Positions 1 to 12,558 of a stretch of DNA of 64,000 bases are shown piece by piece. The notes under the pieces are model-generated. The model was not told the DNA's origin. It searched no databases and saw only the letters and a list, made by a program, of their open reading frames with translations. The stretch is taken from positions 78,914,060 to 78,978,059 of the forward strand of contig OY740767.1 of the NCBI GenBank assembly GCA_963513935.1, given 5' to 3'. The DNA comes from Aphrophora alni (lineage: Eukaryota; Arthropoda; Insecta; Hemiptera; Aphrophoridae). The position numbers and the translations under genes are program-made. How positions within the stretch are numbered: position 1 is the stretch's first letter; each line of letters starts with the position of its first letter.

Positions 1-3000
1 AAAAGTACGCATAAGTATCAAACGCGTTTCAACGACAAGGTCGTCCTCTTCAGTGATACACGAGCTACACCAATCAAACTATAACTTCAACTGAGAAGAA
101 CTATTCTCGGATATCTGTAAATACGAAATGAACGACCGGTAGATCATTAGAAAATATCGACAAAAATGATACATTTATTGGCTATGAATGACAAGAAAAG
201 TCAGATAAGGTATTACAAATTAGCTTTAAATTTGAAAATGTTCCGTTTCGTAGCTCACATTGAGCAGGAGGATTTACGACCTGCAATAATCGAACATATT
301 TTCTATCAGTTTTGCTATTGAAGAACGAAGACGGCTGATCACCTTTTACATGATTGTGAGTCGTTGATTCGACCGAAATTCACGAAATTCGAAGGGTCCC
401 GTAGAGCATAAAACTTTAATGACGTTGACACTAAAACCCTCATATTTTTCATTAGAGAGTAGGATAAAATCTGGAAAGGATACCGATCATATTATACTTA
501 TATTTATAATAAACAAGAATGGAACAGATTTGAAAAGAGTGCATAAACGATCTCTTAATTATTTTTTTAATGGATGTTTTAAAAGACATTGGGTGTTTTT
601 AGATGGCATACCGCTTTTATTTATTGAAGTTTAAGTTCATTTACACATTTTAAAATATCTTTGACATTTCCTCTTCTAAATTTTGTGAGAACAGTTTTTG
701 TTAATCACTTATTCTGTCTTTTCAAAATACTTAGAACAGGAACAGTATACATACATACACAAAAGGAGATAAGGTAAACTGAAGCCTTATACTTTTATGG
801 TTTTCGGTAGCAGGTCGTAGACAAAAAAATAACAGAGTATATGGACACATTCACACAAATACTTACCACAAGAATATATATCCATAGGTAACAAAAAAAG
901 AAACTCACACACATTAGTCGTCATAAATTCTCACAGATATAACTCGCCTATTCTTTAATAGGTTATCAATGTTAATGAATGGAAAATTTAAAAACCCAAA
1001 CAAAATCAAAATCAATCAATAAAATCGAATAATCTTTTAATATTTACTTATAAATTGGCCAAATACAATAAAGACTGCCATGCACAATTCTCTTAAATAT
1101 AATTTTGTTTTTACGATTTAATTTTTTTTGTTTGTTTTTTTTCCCTTCAAAATACGATTCTTATCACATTAATTTTCATCACGATCGATTTTTATTAACA
1201 TTTAACCTCTATGTAAAAAACAAAAAGTATTAGTTTCTATTTATATTATTATTATTAGTTCACTGTCGAACATGGAACGCAATTATTTCCTTGAAAATCG
1301 GGTCTCGGATGTTATTTATTTTTGGAAAACTTTTAAGATTAAACCACTACGTAAAATTGAAAATCAAATCAAATCGCCGTAAAAATCTAAACTAAAAAAA
1401 TGAACCCAACCTCGACAGCCTTCATTTAAAGTTGATTTCATATTTACACTTCATTTTTGAGACAAGGAAAGTCAGGTTTTGAACATTATTTAAATATATT
1501 TTAAAAATAATCTGCAAAATCTAAGACGATTTCAATGGTTAATATTATTTTACCGAACTTACATTTTGCACGTGTGAACTTTTGTGCAATGGTTTTTAAC
1601 CGTTCAGTTAAATTATGTTAAAAATAAATTCATTCATAGGTCTTAATTCACGCTCCTGCTTTGTGTAGTATTGCACTATTCTCTAAAAATGAAACAGTAC
1701 AATGAAGAATATTTGTGATGATACAACAACCAAAGGTGATAAAACGCTATCTTTTGAAAATAAATTATTTGTAGTCAAAGGTGGGGTGTTTGTTTTAATT
1801 ATTATTGCTTACATATCAATAGAATAGACCTGTTTAATAGTTATATTTTTTGTTAACCTTTTATTATATTTTCAAATTGAAAATGTGGTTTGAAGTCAAC
1901 CCAAAATGGGTGTTTATTTGCATTTTGTAAAACACGTGTAAACAAGATCTCCTAGCACGCATGCATCGTCTAGATCTAAAATGTATATTAAAATAATAAT
2001 TTGAAATCATTACAAATTAATTAAAACAGTTGTAGTGCTTTTTAAAACAATAAATTTTAAAGTGTACCAGGGAAATGGTGCTAATCTTTATCTCTCCAAC
2101 AAAGTTATTAGAATGAATTACAGCTGCTTAATAGACTCCATTACAATCTCTGTAAAACAACAAATTCCGTTGGTTATTTTTATTATAAAATATAATGTTT
2201 TCAAATTGGAACATCCCTGTTCTAGTATTATTTCGGTAGTTAGGTTAATTTAAAATTTACTCTCAAAATCATATATAGAGTGTATTTGTGATATTGTCTT
2301 CATGTTTCACCAAAATTTTATATACAAATAAAATTATGGAACAGACTTGGGACAATCGACTTACTAAGACGATGGGGATTAACATCTATTAGTTCTGATT
2401 AACCATTTATGATATGAAGAAATATCTGAAGACTTTGCATCTCTAATAATTATCAATGTTTTGCAAAGTGCGATAAAACCTATTACAATTGATTTGGAAA
2501 TCATGGATTTGCACGTGATAGAACTTCCAAATCTTATGTTAGGGACAACATATTATTTAAAGTGGAAGTTTAGGAAAATTGACTTTTATAACAAATTGCA
2601 TTAATACGTTTTAGTAAATTTTTTATTCTTTTTACGAAAACATGTAAAGGGGTATTTGTAAGAGATCTCTAACAATACATTTTGTTTGGGTTCATATGAG
2701 CTATAATTTAAGCCAAATTTGATCAAACTCTTTATAACATATGGGGGTAAAATCGAAATGCTGTAATTTTGTCTTGTAAGAATTAGTCTTCTTGGGATAT
2801 TAGTGAAAATAAAAAAAGATTCCCAAAATTTCCCCAAATAAGACCTTACTACAAATTTCATTAAAATCATTCCATCAACTCGGCCTGTAGATCACGCCAC
2901 AGACGAGAGACCATAATCACATTTAGGATTCAGACGGATACTCGTCCTCGGTTTTGAATCCAACACAAAAATCTTTCTATATGTGAGGAAGGTAAACGCG

Positions 3001-6000
3001 GAATATTTAAAAATATTGAAAAAAACACGCTTTCACGACAAAATCACTAAATTGTAGAAAACAAAATTCTCTTCAGTATCCAACACCTTTTTATAAATAC
3101 TTAACTTAAATAATATATTTAACGCTTCTCACTCGTTCTCATATTATTATTTTATAAATTTCCAAAATTTACCCTGAATGAATTTTTTGTATAAATAATC
3201 AATTTATTTTAAAATTAATCAAATCTAACTCCAACCCATGGTATGTTGGTGGGAGAAGCCCAATATAAACTAACGTGGAAGCTCGAGTGGAAGTTGACAG
3301 ATTTGGTTGAAACAAAATCCACTAAATCTCCTATTTTGTAAGTTAAAATTTTTTTCAGTAATCAAAACATATAATGCATGCATTGGGCGAATACCAATAT
3401 TAAGCCTAAAACCATTAAAAGTATTTACAATCGAGGAAAAAATATTGTTAATAATAATGAAATTATAATTTCAAAATAAATACAATTTAGGGAATATAAT
3501 AATGATAAACGTTTAAAGTCTTAATGCTTCAATAAACAGTAGAAACGACGTGAGTCTGGAAAACCCTAGTTTAGTATAAAATTTGTATACAACCTACTTA
3601 AATATTTAAATAATTTTATAACCATAGGTTTGTAGTTATTTAGGAATATGATGCATACAAAACTGTTGTGCTGTTTTAAAGAAAACATTCAATTTAATTA
3701 GAATAAACTTTTATGTTTTTTAAATTATTTCTTATTTCTGATTTTCACCCAAGTGGGTCCCCAACAGATTCCTCTAACATTTAAGAAGCAGCTATTGTTT
3801 TATTATTTCTTTAATTCATGTTTTTACGCAATTAAATAAATCCATCAATTAAATAATTGGACAATAAAAAGTATTAACAATAGAATATAAAGACGTATTT
3901 AGTCACACATCTAAGACTAATTAAGGACAATAGAGACCTAAATGTCATTTCGATTTTATCGAAACTTCATAATATATTTATATACCTAGAAAACTGCAAT
4001 ATAGTGTTCATCAAATAGACATCAAAGTTTAAAGGTATGTTTTACTTAGTAAGAATAATTTTAAAATTTATAATAAGATATTATGATATGATTAAAACGT
4101 ATAATAATAACAAAAGTGTTACAATAAATATTAACACTTTCTTTCATTGTTAGTGAATGAAAAAATATTTTCTTACATGTAAATACTTTTAACAGAATAA
4201 ATAAATAATATTGTTTACAGAAATTACACTGTTCACTTGTTTCATGATTATATTTTAAACTAACTAAACTAATAACGTACTAAAATTGATTTAAGTATTC
4301 ATAAACAAATATTTTGAAATAAATAAATCAGCAGCAGTCTGACTTGTTAAATACATTACGTCACACACGAAATATTTTTATGGTGACATATATTTGGTGA
4401 GCGATATCTCAGTGTACAGGCTTAACTGTACGGAGGTAATCGAGTAGAAATTGTATGAAATATTACTCCACAATTACTGACACACAACACCAGCTATGGG
4501 TAAGCTTACAATTAATAATAAAATTACATATTTATTAATTATTTGTTTAGTTATTGAGTGTAATAGAAACGTGGATCGACAATATTGCCGGGTTTACGAC
4601 TCGCTTGTCTAGTTTCAGTTAAATTACCCGTGAGTACTACACATCGATTAACTTATGTTTACAAAAACCTGTGCAGCCAACATACCTGACAATTGGGAGG
4701 ATGATGTCATAGCCATAATAACTGGACCACTCGCTTATTAATCGACCGCATCTAACAATGCATTGTACTATACTTTCCTTCGTAGGATACTCTTGCCTCC
4801 CGTTTGCCGGCAATGCGCATATCCACGGCCCGCGAATCCAAATAGTAAAAAAAACCGCGTCATAGTGAGGAATCGTCACAGCCACTCCAGGTTATGAAAA
4901 AAATATTAAGATGGGGTTAAGGAGACTAGATTCAAGGATTACTACCAATTAATTCCCTAGTCACGGTCTAGGACCAGGAACGGAATCCAACAATATGTAA
5001 CCCACAATAGTAACAGGGGAAAGGTTGGTGCTATGACGAATTTAAAGTAACAGGGATTCCTCCACTGGTGACATGGAAAAGTAGGAAGGGGTAATGTTTA
5101 TACTACGTTGTCGGTGATTTGGTTAACATATTTATTTTAATTCTACTTTAAAAAAATTAAGTTTACAAAATGTAAATTAGAGACCAGAGTGAACTTAATT
5201 AAAGGAAAAGTACACTTTTTAATACTAGTTATCTTGCTACACAACATGATTGAGTATGAGAAAGATATATAACAACATTTATTGATAAAAATAATTTAAA
5301 AGGCTACAGATTGTAAAGAATTTTTAGAATTAGAATAGGAGGTAATCAAATTATTAAGGGTTAAGAGTATTGATAATTATTGGTAAAAGGATGATTTAAA
5401 GGAGTAACAAATTTAAAGGAGTACTAAGAGGGAAGAACAGATATGTTATTAGAAGGTAGGACCATTGGTTATAAAAACAGCTCGTGGTTAACGAAGAAAC
5501 TATTTCGGATCGACAATTAATTAATATGTTATGATATTTGGAAATCACCGTCGTCATCTTTTTTATTGAAAGCTCCGATTGTATAGAAAACAATAATAAA
5601 ACCTGCGGTTGATTCATAAGGTGGCTAATGAGGAGCGACGGCTGAAATAACTTGGTTAAAATTTGTGTCTGATTGAGATAAGCCTGTAACTGATATATTG
5701 ACTTCCTCTCGAGCAGTAAGTTTTTTGGAAATGTAACTCCAACCTTGGTAATAATATAAGATTCCCGGTGCTCTGATTACTATAATAATTGAGTATTTTC
5801 ATTGGTGACAGTTCTCAATCCAATTCATGGTAGCATGTATCATGACATTTTTGAATTAGCCTGGAAATGTGAACAGTTTGTAAATATTTCATCATAGCAC
5901 GAATCAGAATCCGGTATTGAATTGATATCGTTGTGGTCAACTAAAGGTTTGTTCGATTGAAGTTGAAAATAGTAAATTGTGTAGATAAGGCGTGTAATAA

Positions 6001-6914
6001 TAGAAATGTGTGGCAGGTTGTTAATTAGTTGTTAACCTCACTTTACAACTAACGGAAGTTAAGACAGAACGGAAATTGTAAATTCTTGAATAATTAGGTC
6101 GTTTATTGAAGAAAATTAAAAGCTCTCCAAAACTAATATTAAATACTAGGTGATTCAAGATGTGGGTGTATATTTATGTATGGTAAAAAAGAAGAATGAG
6201 GGGATGATTTTTAGTTATGAAAAGAGTGGGGGGAACAGGAATGTTGATGTACTGGATTGTTTTTTTTTTTTGAGGGGTACTATGTAAATAATTTTACATA
6301 TCACCGAAGCCTACATATACATTATTACAAAGATTTGCTGATAAATTTCCCAACAGACAGAACAAAAATTCGAAAATAAATAAATAACTGTTATTAGAAC
6401 CCAAATTTAGTAAGGGGGATTGTTGTAACAAAGTTATTAGCAAGTTAGAACAGTTTAAATATTAATAAAAAATAATACAAATTTATATATAAATGAATAT
6501 GATAAATATATTGGGTGAGGTAAAAGTTTGTTTAACCTCTAACTGAAACCTAGGTATTGGAAAGTCAATATAGAATTCACTTGCATTTCTGAGAGCAAAA
6601 TAATTTGCTTTAACGGATACCATAACCGAGACAAAAAAAGAACAATATAGTAACTTATAATAACATATAGTAATATAGTAAACAAGTTGAGTAACAAAAT
6701 CATATAAAAATTGACACAAATACAAGCATTCACTATTCCTCTACACAAATATAGGAATGGAGGTAATAGGATGGTGGTGGAGACTTAATATTTCTTACAA
6801 CTAGGTAGCGAGAGGTATACAAAAAATTAGTGGTATTTTATTAAAATTCATTTTGTTCCACAGAGTTACCAACAACACTCTTATCTCTCTCGCTGCCTAT
6901 GTTACGTTTATTCA
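1..6914. other. AT-rich intergenic DNA, no gene recognised
   Basis: I see no open frame with recognisable domains and no splice-bounded exon. Segments around 2.60-2.95 kb and 4.55-5.10 kb are richer in G+C than their surroundings and look like remnants of repeats, but I cannot name a family. A poly-T tract lies near 6260. Short open frames here have the Lys/Asn/Ile/Phe-rich composition expected by chance in AT-rich DNA. Confidence 0.5.
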
Positions 6915-7300
6915 GTGTTTTCTTTATTGCTCTTTACTCTCTATCCTTCCGTGGTCTGTCGGCTGATTCCGACATCACGTAATCCAATTAGTTGTCTGAG
7001 GGCTAATCCCCTTGGAACGAGCGATGCCTCCGTGGTCTGTCATCTGACTTCGACAGCACGGGCCTCCCAATTACTTGTCTTATGGCTAATCCCTCCAAAA
7101 CGAACGTTCCAAGCTACGAGTGGTCTGTCGACTGATTCGGTTGCACTCTACCTTTTATTTTGTCCGAGAGGTGATCCCACGGGATGAACTTTCTTTCTAA
7201 ATTCCTACCACGTCATTCTTACTGTATACGCATATTGTCGAAGCCCTTAAATAGCTGACAATTACTGTAGTACTTCTATCAATTTTTTCACAAACTATCA
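6915..7300 (+). repeat. Left LTR-like repeat with internal ~90-bp tandem units
   Basis: The motif GTGGTCTGTC followed by a run like GGCTGATTCCGACA recurs about every 80-90 bp (near 6951, 7031 and 7119). Each time it is followed by a second block ending in GGCTAATCCC or a similar GTGATCCC. The partner at 8051-8357 carries fewer units. It may be an LTR whose own tandem array differs in copy number between the two ends. Confidence 0.5.
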
Positions 7301-7734
7301 AGCCTTCCGACATTTGGTAATCCCGCCGTAATGACAAGACAGCACGATGTGGATGCAGATCAAGTTGCCGCTGTAAACGTTTTAGCACGCATACTCCACA
7401 ATACAGGAAGTAGATCCAACACTATAGTTGATTCATGTGGATGCCGTATTCGCTACTTACAACATTGGCTCAGAAGATAGAAAATTCACACCCATCATTA
7501 GCCAGATGTCCTTCTAGATCCTCACGAAAGTGGACAGCGATACAATCCGTATATCAGACTTATATTCCTTTGGAGAAGAGGTAGACCACACCTTTCAGCC
7601 AGAGTCAAAAACATCGTATCCTATGCCTATTGTGAAAATACACCGTGGGAGAGACCTGGGAAAACTCAGAGGAGTTAAGCTAGAGTCAGTTGCAATAAAG
7701 ATGGAGCCCTTCGCTGGAAAACCTTAACGCTACC

Positions 7735-8022
7735 TTTTCGTTACTGACGGTCACACAGGAGAAGGATTTTTCATACACATCAACGCAGCCATGTCGTGTT
7801 ACTAAACCGCAAGAAGATTAGCCAGCAAACTACAGAGAATTTCTTGTACGCCGCCAGTGGGACACGAATTAAAACTTAAGGCTTGGTACACGAGGAACTC
7901 GATTTTGAAGTAACACGACTTTTCTCCTGGACAATCATCATAGCAGATGTCGATCACGCCATCATAGGAGCCGAATCTTCACCAAGCACAACCTACTAAT
8001 AGACATGACTAATAGCGCTTGA
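7735..8022 (+). pseudogene. Retropepsin (aspartic protease) fragment of a Ty3/gypsy polyprotein
   Basis: Reading on the plus strand gives RLFVTDGHTGEGFF, then a shifted frame with NFLYAASGTRIKT, a stop, then LVHEELDF and FSWTIIIADVDHAIIGAE, then KHNLLIDMTNS in another frame. This order (a VTD..TG....D lead-in, an LYAANGT-like block, a W.FI.ADV..PIIGADFL block, then HNLLVD) is the signature of insect gypsy proteases. The catalytic Asp-Thr-Gly-Ala has decayed to Ile-Asn-Ala-Ala, and there are stops and frameshifts, so it is inactive. The preceding 430 bp (7300-7730) probably derive from gag, but I see no zinc knuckle. Confidence 0.7.
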
Positions 8023-8050
8023 TAGACTAGGATAAGAATGTCGAAATCAA

Positions 8051-8357
8051 ATGTTTCTTTACTGATCTTTACTGACTATCCTTCCGTGGTCTGTCGGCTG
8101 TTCTTGACAGCACGGGCGTACCCGTTCTTTGTCTGAAGGATGATGCCTCCTGCACGAACGTTGCGACCTCCTAGTGTTCTGTAGGTTAATTCCGGTACCA
8201 CTCTACCTAGTTCGTTGTCCTGGAGTTAACTACCCCCTCCTACAGGACAAACTTTCCTTTTAAATTCCTAAAACGTCATTTCTACTGATACAGGTATTTT
8301 TTACGAAGCCCTCCTATACCTGACAGACAGTACCCCTATCCTCTTTCACAAACTATT
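8051..8357 (+). repeat. Right LTR-like repeat of the gypsy remnant
   Basis: A direct-repeat partner of 6915-7300, diverged and about 80 bp shorter. It shares the CTATCCTTCCGTGGTCTGTC start and the TTTCACAAACTAT end. It begins directly after the protease fragment, which is how the loss of the rest of pol is recognised. Confidence 0.5.
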
Positions 8358-9370
8358 AATCACATCCAACGATGGTTTTTACCTGTTATTAATAACAATA
8401 CCCAGCATGCTCTGTTTGGATTAGGTTAGGTTAGTTCAGGGTGTTGAAAAAGGTTGTTCCACTTTTAAAAAAAAAAAAACCTATATGAACACTAACCTAA
8501 AATAACTGAAAAGCTGTTATGAACAAAGTAATACATTTTTAAAACTACATACATAATATTTCCCATTAACCAAACGTATTTGTTGTTATTTACAATAACT
8601 GGTTAGTATGATTCTGTTCGAAAAAAAATGGTACAATTTATCATGTTAATTATTTATACAAGACATATTGTTCAATAACATTATTTGTTAAGGCGTATTA
8701 TCAAGATCGATTAAAATAACACTTTCATGTATAAAGTTATTTGTAATACAACGCTTATTTAACCCGAAAAATGTAAAATTTTAAAACTAGGACTAAGGAA
8801 TTTTTAAAATATTTGTAGTAGTTCTGCGAAGACTTTAGTTTTTCCAATAATTTAAAATACAACCATAATTTAACACAATTTAATTCTAATGTGTTTTTAA
8901 TTCTTTATGACATCTAAGTTAAAAGTTAAATTCACCGGAAATATATGAAATTAATTTATAAATATTAGTTCATAAAGGCTCATCGTAACATTAACGAACT
9001 ATTAATGTAAAGTAATTCCTATCCCTTCAACCAATAACCAGATCCTTGAAACATCCCCTGCCTCTAACAGACTGACACAACTAACTGATATGCCTGCCAC
9101 GTATAATGTCTCCTTAGTCTGTTTTAATCTTCATATAAGAAAGCTGAAAATGAGAAAGCCTTAGTCAACAACGCATAATAAATATTGATGAGAGTAAAAT
9201 TGTGTTTGTTATTATTTCATTTAAAGATCTACTTACAAACAGAAAGATACAGGAAATGCTTACTGTATAGGAAGTAATTTTACTTTTAATTCTTATTGCA
9301 GATTTTGAGGTGCAACTGTATCAACTTATATGAAAGTTTAAGGTTAAATTCAAACAACAAAATACCAAAA
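8358..9370. other. AT-rich spacer before the secreted-protein gene
   Basis: No gene is visible. It contains a short TTAGG-type run at 8421-8434 (TTAGGTTAGGTTAG) and a 13-A tract near 8467. The last few hundred bases must hold the promoter of the gene that starts at 9371, but I see no convincing TATA or initiator arrangement. Confidence 0.4.
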
Positions 9371-10838
9371 ATGAAGCTAACTTTGGTGCTATTCCTGATT
9401 TTTTTAATGGATAGAGTATATTCTAAAACGGTAAGTTGATATAAATACACCCTAATGTGTATTGCTATCTGCACACTTAAATAGGTAATTGTTAGAAGTT
9501 AAAAAGAAAAATTTTGGTTTTTATGATTTGTGAATTTTATACAATCAGAATGATATTTACAGTTTTAATCAACCCCGAAATTACTAAATTTTATCATTCC
9601 CATTTACAGAAAAAAAAAGAAAAAAAAAAGGAAAATAATATAACCCACATATGTTAAAAATTATCAAATAGTACATTTCAGAAATATTCAAGTGGTACAA
9701 GTGGTACACAAAACTTGTTTCAAAGAAAGACAGAATGCCATTCAATGAAATTGGTATCATCGACAGGTAAATAATTTATCAAAATTTCCAATGTCTTTAG
9801 ATAGGTTGAGCTACGTGTTCTAAAATGTGATGCTTCATTAGATGGGTAGTACAGTTGTAGTTTTATGTTTAAAGTTCAAAATGTGTCGGAGAAGTTGTAG
9901 CATTCTGCTGTCCTTCAATTTACCAGAAATGGCCGTTAGATGACAGCATAAGAGCCACTAAATTGAAATTTAATAAATATTATTTTACCATTGAAACACC
10001 ACTATGATGTTATCCTTGTTACAATTGGGGTTATTCAATTGATTAATTCTTACATAGATCGTACTTGTAAAAGTTTAAACGTATAAAGCTAAAAGACATT
10101 TTAAATTTCACAATAATTTTAAATGCAAGAATAATTTTAATATACTTTTGATTATTACAAATCAAAGTAATAACTTTGATTTTAATAATAAAACAAATTC
10201 ACAACCTCATCATTATCCATGACGTTATAACAATCTCTATTGTCAGTTGAGTTAGAAAATAAGAGATTAAAAAGATTTATTGCTTTGAATTTAAATTTAA
10301 AAAACCAGGTATAACGAACTGCTTACTATTACAGTGTGAAAAAGACAAATATTGTTACAAATGTAAATTTATAACAATTTAATTACTTGTAACGTCTAAT
10401 ATACTTAAAATACGTTCTAATGCTTTTTTGTTTTCGTAGGTGGTGACTATGGAACCAGGTAAAGCTTTAACAGACAAGGATCCTAAAAAGGCAGGTTTGT
10501 CAGAAAGGTTTTTGGGTGGCTTACTCGATTTCAGTAACATCGTTAAAGTCGATGTTAATTCTCCACATAATAACGGTGGTGATCAGTCACAGAAGAAATC
10601 TGAAAGTGTAGAGAAACCACTTGATCAAAGCCCTAATAATGAGAAACCAAATTATTTAAATCATAGTAATAAAAAACAACTATATTCACCACCTAAAAAT
10701 GAGGAATCATACTCTCCAAAATCTAAGGAACCAGAACTTGATAAAGAGGTATCAAAATATCAAAAACCTAATAATCATAAAATATATAACAATGGGAAAT
10801 CGTATAATAAAAAACGATATCAGGAAAAAAAATATTAA
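9371..10838 (+). CDS. Small secreted protein gene, three exons (function unknown)
   Basis: Exon 1 (9371-9430) encodes M-K followed by a strongly hydrophobic run (LTLVLFLIFLM) and a polar DRVYS-KT end. This is a textbook signal peptide, with likely cleavage after Val-Tyr-Ser. It ends exactly at a GTAAGT donor. Exon 2 starts after TTTCAG at 9682 and reads KYSSGTSGTQNLFQRKTE. Its end is uncertain: a GTATCA site after 9753 keeps phase 0, whereas the better GTAAAT site after 9766 would break the frame of exon 3. Exon 3 starts after TTTTCGTAG at 10440 and reads VVTMEPGKALTDKDPKKAGL, then a low-complexity Asn/Lys/Ser/Pro/Glu-rich tail to the stop at 10836-10838. An AATAAA lies 78 bp further on. The mature product would be small, hydrophilic and basic. 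I do not recognise a family; a secreted salivary or venom-type protein is a possibility by architecture only. Confidence 0.55.
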
Positions 10839-10915
10839 AAAATTGTTTAAAGTTCTATATAGTTTATATATGGTTGAATAATTAAATACAATTTTGTCTA
10901 AAAATAATCTTAGTG

Positions 10916-10921
10916 AATAAA
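10916..10921 (+). terminator. Poly(A) signal AATAAA of the secreted-protein gene
   Basis: The canonical hexamer AATAAA lies 78 bp downstream of the stop codon at 10838, a normal distance for a short 3' UTR. Confidence 0.5.
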
Positions 10922-10986
10922 ACCTTTAACAAATTTATAGATTTAAATTTATTTCCTATATCCACACACCATACATTTATATATAC

Positions 10987-11163
<177 letters not shown>

Positions 11164-11164
<1 letters not shown>

Positions 11165-11260
11165 AATGAATGAATGAATTGTCTTTATTTAGGGGCGAGG
11201 TTACGACTGTATAGTCCTCTCTACTACTTAACCGCAAACCACAAAACAACATATATTATA
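11164..11260 (-). repeat. Possible 3' end of a non-LTR element with a GAAT tail
   Basis: The GA array changes into GAATGAATGAATGAATT, followed by a G+C-richer block (TCTTTATTTAGGGGCGAGG, then ...CTACTTAACCGC) before AT-rich DNA resumes. Short tetramer tails next to a conserved block are typical of LINE or SINE 3' ends on the minus strand. The family assignment is a guess. Confidence 0.3.
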
Positions 11261-11497
11261 TAAAAATTAAAAATACAACTTGATAATAATAAAAAATAAA
11301 ATAAAAACAATTAAAAATAAATAAGATAATATAAAAAATTAACACACTTAAATATAAACTAGCTACAAAATGAAATTAAGTATTTAAAATAAAATAAAAA
11401 TAATAATCTTAAATTTTTAACAACATAAGAAAATTTAGAACAGATTTTTAAAAATGAAAAAGTTACATGTATATACAAAAATAAAATGAAATTCTGT

Positions 11498-11498
<1 letters not shown>

Positions 11499-11533
<35 letters not shown>
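11499..11533. repeat. (CA)n microsatellite at the outer end of the left arm
   Basis: About 17 CA units; the mirror array is (GT)n at 20560-20601. Confidence 0.9.
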
Positions 11534-11534
<1 letters not shown>

Positions 11535-11597
11535 TCATATATAATGACATTTAAAAAAATGACTCCACAAAATTAAAATAATCAATATGAATACTAC

Positions 11598-11598
<1 letters not shown>

Positions 11599-11653
<55 letters not shown>
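11599..11653. repeat. (AT)n microsatellite
   Basis: About 27 AT units; the mirrored array at 20465-20492 has about half as many, so the two arms are distinguishable. Confidence 0.9.
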
Positions 11654-11656
<3 letters not shown>

Positions 11657-12096
11657 AGTCCAACTTACACATCTTAGCTTAGGTTTTCAAAAAATATTTT
11701 AAAAACGGTATACCCAAACTACGAATTCAGCATGAGTGATTTGTCACTCTAAAAATATTTAAATATTTGATATACCTTGAGAGTATTTAAGTAAAAAGGT
11801 TTTTGTGCTGTTTCGTAAACTCTTACTTTTGATAACAGTATTCGTTATGAAATGTTTGATTTGTTATTCCAAGAGAATGATAAAAATTGTGTAATTTGTG
11901 ATAGTTGGTTAATGAACACCGTAAGTAAATCAACATTCTAGTTTGATCGTGAAACCCTAGTTACGATACCTGTAAATTATAAAGTAGAAAATTTAAAAAA
12001 AAAACCGTATCGTAAAACATTGCTGCTGTAGGAGGTATTAGACTCATCCGTGTCAATATTAATGCTGCTGTTTGATTCACAGATTTCAAACGCCAT

Positions 12097-12558
12097 TAGG
12101 GTGTTCACATATTTACACGTTTAAATTTACTCATTTAGAAATTTTTTTATAAAATGCAATTTTCGGGTCAAAGTTTGAGCTATATACCCAATAATTAAGA
12201 ATATCTTGAAATAACATAAAAATGTAATTAAACTATAAAAGTTAAAAATTAGGTCGTTCGCATATTCCTCCTTTTAAATTTACTCGTATAGGGTAATATT
12301 TATAAAAATGTAATATTCTCGTAAAGGTTTGAGCTATATACCCATTTATTAAGAATATCATGAAATTACAATAAAATGTAATTAAACTATAAAAGTTAAA
12401 AATTAGGTCGTTCGCATATTCCTCCTTTTAAATTTACTCGTATAGGGTAATATTTATAAAAATGTAATATTCTCGTAAAGGTTTGAGCTATATACCCATT
12501 TATTAAGAATATCATGAAATTACAATAAAATGTAATTAAACTATAAAAATTAAAAATT
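12097..12558 (+). repeat. 154-bp tandem repeat, three units, in the left arm
   Basis: The block AGGTCGTTCGCATATTCC recurs at 12251 and 12405, giving a 154-bp period. Each unit contains TTTAAATTTACTCGTATAGG and GAGCTATATACCC. A first, more diverged unit starts near 12097. The right arm carries the same three units (about 19560-20020). The third copy near 21310-21460 has only one. Confidence 0.8.

Larger units (their letters stand above)
6915..8357 (+). mobile_element. Internally deleted Ty3/gypsy-type LTR retrotransposon remnant
   Basis: Two related direct repeats (6915-7300 and 8051-8357) bracket about 750 bp that contain a retropepsin-like fragment. The repeats share the start ...CTATCCTTCCGTGGTC and the end ...TTTCACAAACTAT, so they may be degenerate LTRs. 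No reverse transcriptase, RNase H or integrase can be read between the protease fragment and the second repeat, so most of pol is gone. The segment is visibly richer in G+C than the flanks. I am confident of the protease identity and less sure that the repeats are true LTRs rather than duplicated internal sequence. Confidence 0.6.

Noticed and set aside
4637..4885. 82-codon minus-strand frame in a G+C-richer block
   Set aside because: No domain, splice or codon signal; both strands read equally plausibly, so it is likely repeat-derived noise.
7335..7400. HDVDADQVAAVNVLAR resembles the C-terminal end of TnpB/Fanzor nucleases
   Set aside because: The key Asn of the NAA motif and the zinc-ribbon cysteines are absent, no RuvC motifs lie upstream, and the block sits inside a gypsy remnant where gag is expected.
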